Source: UBA10347 sp905182135
GTDB lineage: Bacteria; Actinomycetota; Acidimicrobiia; Acidimicrobiales; UBA10347
Direction: 5' to 3'
DNA length: 64,000 bases
Assembly (NCBI GenBank): GCA_963925805.1
Contig: CAWUSE010000012.1
Span: 130,395 to 194,394, forward strand
Of this stretch, positions 26,666 through 36,962 are shown one piece after another. How positions within the stretch are numbered: the first letter of the stretch is position 1; every line of letters starts with the position of its first letter. The position numbers were made by a program, and so were the translations under genes. The notes below the pieces were generated by a model. It did no database searches. It was not told the DNA's origin and saw nothing but the letters and a program-made list of their open reading frames with translations.

Positions 26666-27856
26666 CTATGAGCTAGCTGTAGCGTCGCTTGACTCGAAGA
26701 TGTCGCCCAGGTTGTAGAGATCCACGGCGTTACCACCAAGGATCTTCGCGCGAGCCTCATCGCTGAGAGCGCTGGTCTGTTCAGCCAACATGGCCTGGCT
26801 ATAGGGCCACGTCGAATCGCTGTGGGGATAGTCGTTCGCCCACATCAATTGCTGTGGTTTCAGCAGGCCAGCCTCGGCCATACGAAAGGCGGACCAATCG
26901 TCTTGGAAAGTGACCTTGACATGTTCTTCGAGGTAGTCACTAGGGCGACGCTCCAGGGTGGCACCCTTGAGCCAGTTGCGGTGACGGTTATAGGCGTGGT
27001 CCATCCGGTAGCTGAAGTGTGGCACCCATCCGGCATCGGCTTCGACACACACAATCTTCAGATCTGGAACCCGATCAAAGACCCCACCGAAGACGAAGGT
27101 GCCGATCAGATCCTGGTTACCTCGAATAATCGACATAAATGTGTTGAGCTTCGGGCCGCGGGGCCGGTAGTTCTCGCCAGTCAAAATATGAAAGCTGAGA
27201 ACGAGCCCTAAGTCGATCGCTGCTTTGTAGAAGTCATCCCACGCCGGGTCGTCATAGTCAGGACCATCTTCATATGCCGGGCCTGGCGTACCAGGAAGCA
27301 TGACGCCGCGTAAGCCAGCCGCAGCGATCGCTTCAAGATCAGTTATGGCTTCGGCAATTGTTCGCGCTGCGGTCTGGCCACAGCCATACAGCCGGTCAGG
27401 GGCAACTGCGCAGTACTCGGCAATCCACCGGTTGTAGGCGTCGAACATCGCTTTCTTGAGGTCAATGTCGGGGTGGTTGCACAACAACATGCCGACCGAT
27501 GGGTAGATCACTTCGCCGTCAACACCATCACGTTGTTGGGCTTCGACCCGAGCTGTCGCATCCCAGCCGGCGCGGTGGAGCCCTTCGAATGGCACCCCTT
27601 TCATAGACAACTGATCAGACTGTCGACCAGCTGCCGAGTGAAGCCCAAGATGAATCTTGTAGTTCATCCCAGGCACGTGGAAACACGCTCCCTCACCCGG
27701 TTCATCCGTCATGAACGGGGCGCGGTCACGAAACGCGGGGTCAATATTATCGAGGTAGGTCCAGCCCGGCTCGGTGATGTGCGAATCCGCTGAAATGATC
27801 GGGGTGTCGATCGCTCGGGGAGCACTTTCGATTCGACTGTCAGTTGTTAACGCCAT
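26666..27856 (-). CDS. Amidohydrolase (ACMSD/amidohydrolase-2 family)
   Basis: 396-residue TIM-barrel metal-dependent hydrolase or decarboxylase. It opens with ISADSHITEPG (where the family has DxHxxE), then has GLVLSFHILTG with a metal His, a long central loop with HFSYRMDHAYNRH, and WANDYPHSDSTWP near residue 345 with the catalytic Asp. This pattern is that of the gamma-resorcylate or 2-amino-3-carboxymuconate-semialdehyde decarboxylase branch. Many actinobacterial members act on aromatic or phenolic acids, but the substrate here is unknown. Confidence 0.88.
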   Translation of the reverse strand: MALTTDSRIESAPRAIDTPIISADSHITEPGWTYLDNIDPAFRDRAPFMTDEPGEGACFHVPGMNYKIHLGLHSAAGRQSDQLSMKGVPFEGLHRAGWDATARVEAQQRDGVDGEVIYPSVGMLLCNHPDIDLKKAMFDAYNRWIAEYCAVAPDRLYGCGQTAARTIAEAITDLEAIAAAGLRGVMLPGTPGPAYEDGPDYDDPAWDDFYKAAIDLGLVLSFHILTGENYRPRGPKLNTFMSIIRGNQDLIGTFVFGGVFDRVPDLKIVCVEADAGWVPHFSYRMDHAYNRHRNWLKGATLERRPSDYLEEHVKVTFQDDWSAFRMAEAGLLKPQQLMWANDYPHSDSTWPYSQAMLAEQTSALSDEARAKILGGNAVDLYNLGDIFESSDATASS

Positions 27857-27968
27857 GTTCGTTCCTCAAGTGGTCGTGTTCGCAGATCAATCTTCGTCAA
27901 ATCGACAGTACCTCAGCGCCCGGCAACCACTGCAAGGTGCCGAACCCATCGAACCCCACCCAAGCGCT

Positions 27969-28904
27969 TCAGCCAGCGGTGAGAGCGTCGACTTCAGCGC
28001 GATCCTGAGTCGTAAGCGCCCAGGTACTAGCGGCGACGTTGGCTTCGATCTGTTCCGGCTTTGTTGCACCCGCTATCACGGAGGTAACCAGCGGATGCGA
28101 GGTATGCCAGCTCAATGCCAGGTCGAGCAATGAGTGATCTCGGGCCTCGGCCCACTGGACGAGTTCTTCGACAATTACCAGCTTGTCATCGTCGATGAAC
28201 GAGTCGGCGCGCTCGCCCCAGTTGGTCAGTCGAGCTCCCTCGGGACGTTCTTGGCCGAGTCGATACTTACCGGTCAGCAAGCCGGATTCAAGCGGGAAAT
28301 AAGGCACGAACCCGATACCTAATTCTTCGCAAACATCGAAGACGCCGTCGGTCTCGGGATCGCGAGTCAGCAGGCTGTAGTAGTTCTGCACCGACGGATA
28401 CATAGCAAGACCCTGCGACGTCGCGGCCGCCTGCGAGTCGAGCAATTCGGCCTCCGAGAAATGAGTACAACCAATTTCTCGGATCTTGCCCTCGGCGCGC
28501 AGTTCGCTCAGGCAGCCAAGCGTTTCGGCGGCCGGCGTGTCTGGATCCGGCCGGTGCAGTTGGTAGTGATCGATGTAGTCGGTTCCGAGTCGGGCCAGGC
28601 TCGCGTCCAGACGTGCTCGAATTCGCGCCGGATCGCCGCCACGCTCTCCCTCTTCCAAGCTAGCGGTATGGCCCCACTTACTGGCCACTATCACTTGGTC
28701 ACGGCGGCCTTTGATCGCCTTGCCCAGGTACTCCTCGGACAGGCCATTGCCGTAACTCTCGGCGGTGTCGAAATAGTTGATGCCTGCATCGATCGCTGCG
28801 TCAACGACTCGCTTCGTCCCCTCGATGTCGAGTCGCATACCGAAGTTGTTGCAACCCAACCCAACAACCGAAACCTGTAACTGACCGAGCGAGCGATACT
28901 GCAT
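27969..28904 (-). CDS. Aldo/keto reductase
   Basis: 311-residue NADPH-dependent aldo/keto reductase with a (beta/alpha)8 barrel. The catalytic tetrad is visible as Asp and Tyr in YFDTAESYGNG, Lys in IVASKWGH and His in YQLHRPDPDT. The N-terminus MQYRSLGQLQVSVVGLGCNNFG is standard for the family. It reduces an aldehyde or ketone in the cytoplasm; the physiological substrate cannot be told. Confidence 0.92.
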   Translation of the reverse strand: MQYRSLGQLQVSVVGLGCNNFGMRLDIEGTKRVVDAAIDAGINYFDTAESYGNGLSEEYLGKAIKGRRDQVIVASKWGHTASLEEGERGGDPARIRARLDASLARLGTDYIDHYQLHRPDPDTPAAETLGCLSELRAEGKIREIGCTHFSEAELLDSQAAATSQGLAMYPSVQNYYSLLTRDPETDGVFDVCEELGIGFVPYFPLESGLLTGKYRLGQERPEGARLTNWGERADSFIDDDKLVIVEELVQWAEARDHSLLDLALSWHTSHPLVTSVIAGATKPEQIEANVAASTWALTTQDRAEVDALTAG

Positions 28905-29104
28905 GGCCCCAAACTAGCCACTGGTCAAGCCCCGCTACAGCGACAAGCCTCGACATGTAGATGCGATACCGGACTCGGTTGGGTTGGTGCGTCGGATCAA
29001 CCCGGTTTGCCGTCGGTAATCTGTAAATGGTTCGCAACCAACGGTGCGACAGATGCAGCAGCCCGAGTCACTGAGGAACTAATGCTATGGGCCCGCCGAT
29101 CTTG

Positions 29105-30319
29105 TCATTGAGCAGCGATATCTGACCCTGCATGGAAGCCGTTCGTCCATGCGTTCTGGAAGTTGAAGCCGCCCGTGACGCCATCGACATCGATAACTTC
29201 TCCCGCGAAATAGAGGCCTTGCACCAGCTTGCTCTCCATCGTTTGGAAATTAATCTCGTTGAGAGCAACACCACCGCACGTGACGAATTCGTCCTTATTC
29301 GTACTTTTGCCGGTGACTGCGAATGTCGAGGTTGTGAGCTCGCTGAGAAGTTGGATTGCCTGCGCCTTACTGAGCTGCGACCACGTCGTAGCGCCTGAAA
29401 TTTCTGCGGCGGCGAGCAACCGCAACCAGAGTCGCTTCGGGATCGAGACAAATGGACTTCGGCCAGAAAGTTGGCGCTTTCCCTCGCTGACCCGCTTCTC
29501 GGCAACAACTGCTGCCGGGTCTGCGTCTGGCAGCCAATTCACGGAAATATCGAACCGGTAGTCACGCTCAGCCAGTTCGCGAGCACCCTGTGCGGAGATT
29601 TTTAGAATTCCTGGCCCGCTCAAGCCCCAATGAGTGATGAGAACGGGCCCTCTGCTCGTGAGTTTGCTCTGCTGAATGCTGACTTCGGCTGGACTCACCG
29701 AGAGGCCGAGCAGCCCCTCAATGCGTGGATCTTTAATCTTGAAGGTGAACAGTGATGGTGTCGGCGGCTGGAGTTCGTGACCAAGACTCGCAGCCAGTTT
29801 GGCCCCTGCGGTGATCCGCGTTCCGCCCGTAGCAATCAGAACACTTGCTGCTGTATAGGAATTTCCAGCGTCTGTCACGAGTTCGAAGATGTCCTCGTTC
29901 TTGACAACCGAGATCACTCCTTCTGAGGCGTGGATGTTGACTCCAGCGGCGTCGGCGGCACCGAGCAGAGCGTCGATAATCGTCTGGGAGCTATCGGTGT
30001 CTGGGAACATCCGGCCATCGGCCTCGGTTTTCAGTGTGACACCACGGCTGGCGAACCAATCAACGGTGTCAGCGGCACCGAATCGATGAAACGGGCCAAT
30101 CAAGGCTTTCTCACCGCGTGGATAATTTCTACTCAACGCACGCGGCTCAAAACAATGGTGCGTGACATTGCAGCGACCGCCGCCAGAGATCTTCACTTTC
30201 TGCAGCAGCTGCGGCGTCTTCTCGAGGATCAGAACCGATTTCGCAGAGTTCTCTGCGCAGGTGATCGCCGAGAAGAACCCAGCGGCACCTCCGCCCACAA
30301 CGATGAGGTCAACAAACAT
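29105..30319 (-). CDS. HI0933/YhiN-family flavoprotein (aminoacetone oxidase-like)
   Basis: 404-residue FAD protein of the HI0933 family. The N-terminal Rossmann motif is VVGGGAAGFFSAI, followed by KVKISGGGRCNVTH, a signature of the family. The C-terminal FAD segment is GLYFAGEVIDVDGVTGGFN. A BaiN-like or aminoacetone-oxidase role has been reported for relatives, but the function in this organism is open. It lies 9 bases downstream of the protoporphyrinogen oxidase gene on the same strand, so the two are probably cotranscribed. Confidence 0.9.
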   Translation of the reverse strand: MFVDLIVVGGGAAGFFSAITCAENSAKSVLILEKTPQLLQKVKISGGGRCNVTHHCFEPRALSRNYPRGEKALIGPFHRFGAADTVDWFASRGVTLKTEADGRMFPDTDSSQTIIDALLGAADAAGVNIHASEGVISVVKNEDIFELVTDAGNSYTAASVLIATGGTRITAGAKLAASLGHELQPPTPSLFTFKIKDPRIEGLLGLSVSPAEVSIQQSKLTSRGPVLITHWGLSGPGILKISAQGARELAERDYRFDISVNWLPDADPAAVVAEKRVSEGKRQLSGRSPFVSIPKRLWLRLLAAAEISGATTWSQLSKAQAIQLLSELTTSTFAVTGKSTNKDEFVTCGGVALNEINFQTMESKLVQGLYFAGEVIDVDGVTGGFNFQNAWTNGFHAGSDIAAQ

Positions 30320-30328
30320 GTTTGATCA

Positions 30329-31696
30329 CTAGCCGCGGTGTTCGAGGACGTGCAGGATGGCGTCGACGCCAGCGCTTCGGCCTTGGTCGATACACGCGGG
30401 AATCCCAATGCCGCGGTACCCCATACCGGCAATGAAGACCCCGTCGGGATTGAGTTGACCTTCGATGTGGCCCAGGCGCTCGGTGTGTCCAACCACGTAT
30501 TGCGGGAACCCTTGCTCCCATCGAGAGATGCGCACGTCAGTCGGTTCAGCGGTAATGCCGATAGCGGCTTCAAGATCCGCCAGAATCACGGCAATCAACT
30601 GATCGTCTGGGAGTGCTGGGGTTTCCTGGTCACGTCCGTGGCCGACCGACACTCGTAACAGATCAATGTCGCCACCAAGATGTGGCCACTTCTGCATGGC
30701 ATAGGAACACGCAGTGATCCGTAGATCCGCAGTCCGAGGCACGACAAAGCCACTGAGTTCGCTGGGCACATCCACGGTGCCGGTCGGATACGCCAATGCA
30801 ACCAAGGTGACAGAGACGAGCGGTATTGCGTCTAGGTCAGTGCTGGCGTCTGACCATTGCGTTGTCAGAGCTGCAGCAGCGGGAGCCGGACACGCGAGCA
30901 CAACTGCAGGCGCAGCGATGACCTCGCCATTCGACAGCGTGATTCGCAGCGCTCCGTCAGGAAGGCGGTCCAGTGCGTCGACGCCCACGCCTGTTGTGAT
31001 GTTGCCTTCGAGCGAGGCTTCAAGAGCGTCAACGAGCACGCGCATGCCGCCGACGAATGAATGGAACACCGGAGCGTCAGCATCTGACCCAGCCTTCATC
31101 CGACGCAATGAGCCAATCAGACTTGGACCAGCGTTCGCTGCGGCAAGGATCTGCGGTGATGACGCAGACAGAGCTAACTCGTCAGTGTCACCAGCGTTAA
31201 TGGCACCGATCAACGGATCGACCAGCGCTTCGTGAATACGGTCGCCGAGTCGGCGGCGAACCAGCGAACCAATCGTGTCGTCGTCTCGGACAGGGTCTGG
31301 CTCAGTTCGAGCCAGGTCCGCTTCGAGCGCATCGGCGGCTTCGACACCAAGCAGTGCTTCGGCTGAGGCGCGCTCAAGCGGGATGCCAAGCACATGCGGC
31401 TCTGGCAGGCCCATGAGTCCGTTCTCGGTCCAGACTTGCGCCTTGCGAGCACTGGGCGAAATCAGCTGATCGGCCAAGCCAAGCTCGGTCGCCAGTTCGA
31501 TGCCGTGCGGCACACGCGCCAGAAAGGCGTCGGCCGCTTCGTCGACGACTTGTCCCGCGAACTCACTCGAGCGCACCTTGCCGCCGACACGTTCGTCGAG
31601 CTCGTACAAGTGGACGGGCATACCGTCCCGCTTGAGCTGCCACGCCGCAGCCAACCCGGCGATACCACCACCGACTACAACTACAGGCTCAGTCAC
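30329..31696 (-). CDS. hemY: Protoporphyrinogen/coproporphyrinogen III oxidase, FAD-dependent
   Basis: 455-residue FAD enzyme of the HemY/CgoX group. It has the dinucleotide motif VVGGGIAGLAAAWQLKRDG, then ELDERVGGKVRSSEFAG. The C-terminal YVVGHTERLGHIEG and FIAGMGYRGIGIPACI are typical of this oxidase. In Actinobacteria this enzyme usually oxidises coproporphyrinogen III to coproporphyrin III in the coproporphyrin-dependent haem pathway. It follows hemE, which makes coproporphyrinogen III, and the pair supports a haem role. The ferrochelatase and ChdC genes are not in the window. Start is GTG at 31696. Confidence 0.9.
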   Translation of the reverse strand: MTEPVVVVGGGIAGLAAAWQLKRDGMPVHLYELDERVGGKVRSSEFAGQVVDEAADAFLARVPHGIELATELGLADQLISPSARKAQVWTENGLMGLPEPHVLGIPLERASAEALLGVEAADALEADLARTEPDPVRDDDTIGSLVRRRLGDRIHEALVDPLIGAINAGDTDELALSASSPQILAAANAGPSLIGSLRRMKAGSDADAPVFHSFVGGMRVLVDALEASLEGNITTGVGVDALDRLPDGALRITLSNGEVIAAPAVVLACPAPAAAALTTQWSDASTDLDAIPLVSVTLVALAYPTGTVDVPSELSGFVVPRTADLRITACSYAMQKWPHLGGDIDLLRVSVGHGRDQETPALPDDQLIAVILADLEAAIGITAEPTDVRISRWEQGFPQYVVGHTERLGHIEGQLNPDGVFIAGMGYRGIGIPACIDQGRSAGVDAILHVLEHRG

Positions 31697-31757
31697 GGCT
31701 TCCTCCGCTCTGTCCGATCGTTACGCGCATGGACGCCAGCGATTACCGCGACGCCGC

Positions 31758-32804
31758 TCATTGCAGGTGGGCGCTTCCCTCGCCATGCACCAAGTCGACG
31801 ACCTGCTTAAGAATGGCCGGATCTAGATCAGGGAGTACCCCATGGCCCAGATTGAAGATATGGCCATGATGGCCACCGTTGCTCGCCAGAACGTCGCGCA
31901 CAGCAGCCTGGACCGAGGGCCACCGCGCCAAACAAACAACGGGATCCAGATTGCCTTGCAGGATGGCGTCAGGGCCGAGACGTTGGCGGGCGACATCGAG
32001 TGGCACGAGCCAGTCGACGCCCATCACATCGGCGCCGGCATCGCGCATAAGTGTCAACAACTCACCTGTATTGACGCCGAAGTGGATACGCGGCACGCCA
32101 AGTGAAGCGATCCCCTCGAAGATCTTCTGGCTCGCTGGCATGACGTGGCGCTCGTACATCTGCGGCGACAAGCAACCTGCCCAACTGTCGAACAGCTGCA
32201 CCGCCGATGCGCCCGCGCCGACCTGAGCGGTCAGCGAAGCAATCGCTTGGTCAGCCAGGCGGTCCATGATCTGGTCAAAGAGATGCGGGTTGTCGAGCAT
32301 CATCGACTTGGTCTTGCCCTTGTTCTTCGACGGGCCGCCCTCGATCAGGTAGCTGGCGACGGTGAAGGGAGCGCCGGCAAAGCCAATCAGCGGCACATCG
32401 AGCTCAGCGACAAGGTTGCGCACCGTCTCGAGGACGTACGGCACGTCGGCTTCTGGGTCGAGCGGGCGCAGCCGGGGCAGGTCGTCGCTGCTGGTAATTG
32501 GCTTCTCGACTACGGGCCCAACACCCGGCTTAATGTCGATACCAAAACCGATTGCATGCACGGGCGTGACGATGTCGCTGAACAAGATCGCGGCATCAAC
32601 GCCGTAACGACGCACCGGCTGGAGCGTGATCTCTGTCGCTCGGTCGGGGTCGGCGATGGCTTGATTGATCGACCCTGGCCCTCGTACGGCCTTATATTCG
32701 GGAAGCGATCGTCCGGCCTGGCGCATAAACCACACCGGCACCCGACTCGGCTTCTCACCTCGACAGACTGCAAGAAATGGCGACGCTGACAGATCCTTGC
32801 TCAC
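31758..32804 (-). CDS. hemE: Uroporphyrinogen decarboxylase
   Basis: 348-residue HemE, which decarboxylates uroporphyrinogen III to coproporphyrinogen III in haem synthesis. The signature PVWFMRQAGRSLPEYKAVR is at residues 24-42, with the substrate-binding Arg in RQAGRS and the catalytic Asp region in LFSDIVTP. GFAGAPFTVASYLIEGG is the second family signature. The start is GTG at 32804. It runs into hemY on the same strand with a 61-base gap. Confidence 0.95.
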   Translation of the reverse strand: MSKDLSASPFLAVCRGEKPSRVPVWFMRQAGRSLPEYKAVRGPGSINQAIADPDRATEITLQPVRRYGVDAAILFSDIVTPVHAIGFGIDIKPGVGPVVEKPITSSDDLPRLRPLDPEADVPYVLETVRNLVAELDVPLIGFAGAPFTVASYLIEGGPSKNKGKTKSMMLDNPHLFDQIMDRLADQAIASLTAQVGAGASAVQLFDSWAGCLSPQMYERHVMPASQKIFEGIASLGVPRIHFGVNTGELLTLMRDAGADVMGVDWLVPLDVARQRLGPDAILQGNLDPVVCLARWPSVQAAVRDVLASNGGHHGHIFNLGHGVLPDLDPAILKQVVDLVHGEGSAHLQ

Positions 32805-32897
32805 GCCTCGACGCTATCGGCGCATCAGCATCGGACGCTGCGCGCGCCTTGATAACCAGCAGTACCCCACCGCCGCCGGACCTCGCAGGTTCGAGAG

Positions 32898-33695
32898 TTA
32901 AAGAGTGGTCGAGAGTTGGAGGGCCTCGACAAGGCCATCATTGTCGACGTGGGCGACCTCGTAAGAGGCCGCCTCCTTGGCCGCGGGAACAGCATTCGCC
33001 ATAGCAACACCATGGCCAACAGACCCGAGCGCTTCGACGTCGTTGTCTCCATCGCCAACCATCATTACGTCAGCTGAGGTGATCCCCATCTCTTTGGCGA
33101 TGCGAGAAATAGCCACGCCTTTTGACACGCCCGGGCGGGTGCAGGAGACGAACACGACGCCTGGCTGCACTGGCGACGTTGCCCCAACCACGACCGCGTC
33201 CTGAGCCGCCATTTCGGCGTACACCTCCGATGCCATCTCCAACGGCACGACGAACTGCACGCGCACGATGTCACTCGCCAGCGTGTCACGGGTGCGGCTC
33301 ACTAGCGGGACGCCCATCAACGCTGCATGATCAGCTGCAATCTCATTCTCGCTCTCGACGGTGTAGTCATCGGCGGAATAGAACTCGATCAGCCAGCCGT
33401 TTGCATCGGCGATATCGCTAGCAGCGTTCACGACCTCGTCGGCGACGCTACTGCCGCGGATCTCGCCGCTTCCGGTGTGCAGCAGGGCACCACCGTTATG
33501 GAAGATGTGCCAGCCGTTCGAATCAAGACGTCGGGCGTAGTCGAGGGTCGGGCCGAAGGCCCCGCGTGCCGTCGACAAGGCGAGATGTTGACCGCGAGCG
33601 GTGGCCTTCGCGGCAGCCGTCCATACAGCGTCGGTAGGCACATGAGCCGAGCCGACGAGCGTGCCGTCAACATCAATACAAATCAGGGGAAGCAC
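32898..33695 (-). CDS. HAD-family phosphatase (Cof-like)
   Basis: 265-residue HAD hydrolase. Motif I is ICIDVDGTLVGS at residues 5-16, with Asp nucleophile and Asp general acid. A serine follows in motif II position (ALSTARGAFG), and motif IV is VMMVGDGDNDVEALGSVG near residue 220. The cap region is of the Cof/C2 type. It probably dephosphorylates a sugar phosphate or similar metabolite. GTG start at 33695. It is divergent from the HelD-like gene. Confidence 0.9.
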   Translation of the reverse strand: MLPLICIDVDGTLVGSAHVPTDAVWTAAAKATARGQHLALSTARGAFGPTLDYARRLDSNGWHIFHNGGALLHTGSGEIRGSSVADEVVNAASDIADANGWLIEFYSADDYTVESENEIAADHAALMGVPLVSRTRDTLASDIVRVQFVVPLEMASEVYAEMAAQDAVVVGATSPVQPGVVFVSCTRPGVSKGVAISRIAKEMGITSADVMMVGDGDNDVEALGSVGHGVAMANAVPAAKEAASYEVAHVDNDGLVEALQLSTTL

Positions 33696-33788
33696 GGTTC
33701 GACGTTAGTGGCGGGCCCCCTTCACGCAGCAGTTTTCGCAGAACAGGACTACGATGAACCACCCTCTTTTCCAGGGAAGGCGCCTGTA

Positions 33789-35843
33789 ATGAGTGATGCT
33801 GAACATGAAGATTTCGCGGCCGAATCGGACTACATCCGACGCGCCTACGAGCGCCTGGACAAGTCTCGTGAGGCAGCGCAAAGCATCACCGGCAATGTCG
33901 AGTCTGGCGTCGGTGGCACCCATCAGGCCCGTTATGAGCGCGATGTTCTTGCGGACAAGGTCCGCAGCCGGCTCGAGGACCTCGACATTGGCGACCAATC
34001 GCTGATTTTCGGTCGTATCGACCAAACCGCAGGTGATCATTTCCACATCGGTCGCGTCGCTGTGTTTGACGAGCTTCGCAATCCAATAGTGGTCGACTGG
34101 CGTGCACCCATCGCCGAGTCCTTCTACCGAGCAACTGGCCGGCAAAAGATGGGCTTGGACCGTCGCCGCCACTACATCACCCGCTACCGCGAGCTTCTTG
34201 GAATCGAAGACGAACACTTCACAGAAGGCCAAGCTGAACGCACGGGCCTCAAGGGTGAACGCACGCTGATCGCTGCGCTCGAATCAGGTCGCACCGGGCG
34301 CCTCGGCGACATCGTCGGCACCATTCAGGGTGAACAAGACGAAATTATTCGCGCACCGCTGACGGGCGCTGTGATTGTGCAGGGCGGGCCTGGCACCGGA
34401 AAAACTGTGGTTGCACTGCACCGCGCCGCCTATCTCCTGTACACCCACCACTTCCCGCTCGCCGGCCAAGGCGTGCTGGTCATTGGACCGAACCGCCTCT
34501 TCTTGACCTACATCGAACAGGTGCTGCCCTCACTCGGCGAATCGGGCGTCGAGCTGACGGTGCTCGGGGATTTCGTTCCTGGCGCCCGGGTGCGCGGCAA
34601 TGATCCTGCTCACATCGCTCGCGTTAAGGGTGACCTGCGCATGCTCAAGGTCATGCGGCGCGCCGTTCGGCAACGCCAGCGTCCACTTCGCCGTGACCTG
34701 GTCATTACCTATGGAGTGCAGCGACTGCGGTTCAGCGTTGCCGATAGCGAAGCAGTCATTGATCGCACGCGGCGCCGCGCCCGGTTCCACAATCACGGTC
34801 GCAAGTTCGTCGTCGAGGAGTTGTACGAACAGCTGGCCGCCAGCGGCCGCCGCTACGACATCGACGCGCAAGAGCTCAGAGACAACCTGCACGGCTCCGA
34901 TGCAATCCGAGAGGCACTCGAGTGGATGTGGCCAGTCATCTCTGCTGAACAACTGCTGCACGACTTCTATGGCTTCCGGTCACTGCAGCGGGCTGCTGGC
35001 GAGAAGTTCTTCGGTGTTGCCGTCGAGAACCTTTACCGGCCCCGTACCGACGATGTCAACGACGTGTTCTGGACAGCTCACGATGTGCCGCTGCTCGACG
35101 AAATGAACCGGCTAGTCGGCCCCACGTCCGGCAGCACCAAAGATCTGGGTTTGCGCACCTATGGGCACATCGTGATCGACGAAGCCCAGGACCTATCGCC
35201 CATGCAGCTGAACATGGTCGCCCGCAGATCCCTTGGCGGTTCGATGACCATCGTCGGCGATATTGCACAAGCCACTAGTGCGTGGGCCCACGAGAGTTGG
35301 GAAAGCGTCACCGAGCACCTGCCCACCCCCAAGGGAATTACTCGCCATGAACTCACCGTTGGTTACCGCCTTCCCGGCCCGCTGATGGAGATGGCCACCA
35401 AGGTGCTAGCCAAAGCCATGCCCAATCTGAAGGCACCCATCGCCGTCCGCTCCGAGGGCGATCCTCCACGGTTCGTCGAGACAGACCCCGATAATTTTGG
35501 CGAAGCACTTGCGCGAACCGTCGCCGAAGAACGCGAAGCGATCGGCGCAGGAAATATCGCAATCATCTGTGCGACCGGCGCTGCCGAAGATGTGTCCTTC
35601 TTCCTGAACCAGGCCGGCATCGACCATGGCGTTGCTTATGCCGGTGCCCTCGAAAAAGAGGTGTCGGTCATCGAAGTCAGCATGGTCAAAGGCCTAGAAC
35701 TCGACGCCGCCATCGTCATCGAACCTGATTCGATCGTCGAGTTCGAGCCACAAGGCATGCGCTCGCTCTATGTGGCAATTACTCGTGCGACTCGTCGACT
35801 AACGATCATCGATACCGGTAACTCAGCAACGGTGCTGAAGTAA
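33789..35843 (+). CDS. HelD/HelR-like superfamily 1 ATPase, RNA polymerase recycling type
   Basis: 684-residue UvrD-like ATPase. The N-terminus is a charged helical region (SDYIRRAYERLDKSREAAQS), as in HelD proteins, which insert an arm into RNA polymerase. The P-loop is VQGGPGTGKTVVALHRAAYL near residue 200, motif II is IVIDEAQDLSPMQL near residue 460, and the C-terminal motifs include EVSMVKGLELDAAIVIEP and LYVAITRATRRL. HelD-type proteins release stalled polymerase from DNA. The ATG at 33789 has GGAAGG upstream and I choose it over a longer frame. Confidence 0.87.
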   Translation: MSDAEHEDFAAESDYIRRAYERLDKSREAAQSITGNVESGVGGTHQARYERDVLADKVRSRLEDLDIGDQSLIFGRIDQTAGDHFHIGRVAVFDELRNPIVVDWRAPIAESFYRATGRQKMGLDRRRHYITRYRELLGIEDEHFTEGQAERTGLKGERTLIAALESGRTGRLGDIVGTIQGEQDEIIRAPLTGAVIVQGGPGTGKTVVALHRAAYLLYTHHFPLAGQGVLVIGPNRLFLTYIEQVLPSLGESGVELTVLGDFVPGARVRGNDPAHIARVKGDLRMLKVMRRAVRQRQRPLRRDLVITYGVQRLRFSVADSEAVIDRTRRRARFHNHGRKFVVEELYEQLAASGRRYDIDAQELRDNLHGSDAIREALEWMWPVISAEQLLHDFYGFRSLQRAAGEKFFGVAVENLYRPRTDDVNDVFWTAHDVPLLDEMNRLVGPTSGSTKDLGLRTYGHIVIDEAQDLSPMQLNMVARRSLGGSMTIVGDIAQATSAWAHESWESVTEHLPTPKGITRHELTVGYRLPGPLMEMATKVLAKAMPNLKAPIAVRSEGDPPRFVETDPDNFGEALARTVAEEREAIGAGNIAIICATGAAEDVSFFLNQAGIDHGVAYAGALEKEVSVIEVSMVKGLELDAAIVIEPDSIVEFEPQGMRSLYVAITRATRRLTIIDTGNSATVLK

Positions 35844-36197
35844 GCAGACAAACAATTTCGCTTGGCAATCAACTCTCCCTCCCCCAATGGAGGGTGGAAC
35901 TTAAAGCCATGTAAAACAGCCACAGGTCCTACGAGAACAGGGTTGACCAATGCCGGGGCTAACGGCCGCAATCAACCCACATATGACAGGTACACCGAAG
36001 AGGGTCAGTGTCGGTGAAGTCTTCACTGTGGACTCTTGGGGGCCTTCAGACTTCCGCTGAATGGCACACGATTCGGTTGACAGCTAGCAGAGCGTTGAGC
36101 TTGCTCGATTGACCGACATCTATAGTCCGGATCGATGCGAGCAACGTGAACGGCTGTGCAAGCACCCCGCCGCAGAAAGCGGATAGCGTGCTGGCTT
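35844..36197. other. Spacer with a 6-bp inverted repeat
   Basis: About 350 bases without a recognised gene. At 35877-35894 CCCTCC pairs with GGAGGG around a 6-nt loop, 34 bases after the HelD-like stop, a weak terminator candidate. Otherwise nothing seen. Confidence 0.45.
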
Positions 36198-36962
36198 ATG
36201 ACTCGTGTCTTAGTGACCGGAACCGATCGCCCGATTGGCAAGGCAATAGTGCCCCGCTTGGTGAAGTACGACTTCACGCCAGTTGCCTGCGTTGGCGACA
36301 TGGCCGGCCCGGTGATGTCTATCGACCATGACCTAACTGCCGACGGGCATGCAGGCGTCGAACCCGACACCTTCAGCAGCGTAGGAGCAATGCTCGAGGG
36401 TGTCTCAACCGTCATCCATACCGCCGACGTGCGCCCGGGCGGAAGTCGTGACATCCCTGATGCCACGCGAGCACTCGCCTCAGCATGTGCTGATCGCGGT
36501 GTTCATCTCATCTTCTTGTCTCGAGTTGGCGCTGACATCAGCTCGCTTACCCACCGTAAACAACTGTGGAAAGCCGAGCAGATCATCGAGCAGACCGACA
36601 GCTTGGGTTACACGATCCAACGCATCACACACCCACACCCCTCTATTGAGAAGCTGCTCGGGCAGCCGTTTCTTCCGTTGCCTCCGGCCACGCCGGTTCA
36701 ACCGGTCTCGCCATCTGACATCGCTGGACGCGTCGTCGGCCTCATCCAGGTTGGCCCATCGCAACGGGTGCGCGACTATGGCGGCCCCGAGCTCATGCGG
36801 TTCACTGATTGCGCCCACATCTACAAGCAGGCCCGCAAAACAGCCCCGCGCAAAATGCTCTTGCCCAAGATAGGCGTCATATCCGAGGCCCTCGCAGGTG
36901 TGCATGTGACCAAGACTGGTGATCGCGGTACCGAGACATTCCGGCAGTGGCTCGCTGAATAA
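36198..36962 (+). CDS. NAD-dependent epimerase/NmrA-like short-chain protein
   Basis: 254-residue Rossmann-fold protein. The N-terminus MTRVLVTGTDRPIGKAIVPR carries the dinucleotide-binding TGxxxxIG pattern, and the segment VSTVIHTADVRPGG is the usual position of the atypical-SDR family's AxH-type motif. The SDR catalytic YxxxK is not obvious; the HRKQLWKAEQIIEQT region is the best candidate. The N-terminal half is short and the function unknown. I start at the ATG at 36198 and reject the upstream ATG as outside the fold. Confidence 0.7.
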   Translation: MTRVLVTGTDRPIGKAIVPRLVKYDFTPVACVGDMAGPVMSIDHDLTADGHAGVEPDTFSSVGAMLEGVSTVIHTADVRPGGSRDIPDATRALASACADRGVHLIFLSRVGADISSLTHRKQLWKAEQIIEQTDSLGYTIQRITHPHPSIEKLLGQPFLPLPPATPVQPVSPSDIAGRVVGLIQVGPSQRVRDYGGPELMRFTDCAHIYKQARKTAPRKMLLPKIGVISEALAGVHVTKTGDRGTETFRQWLAE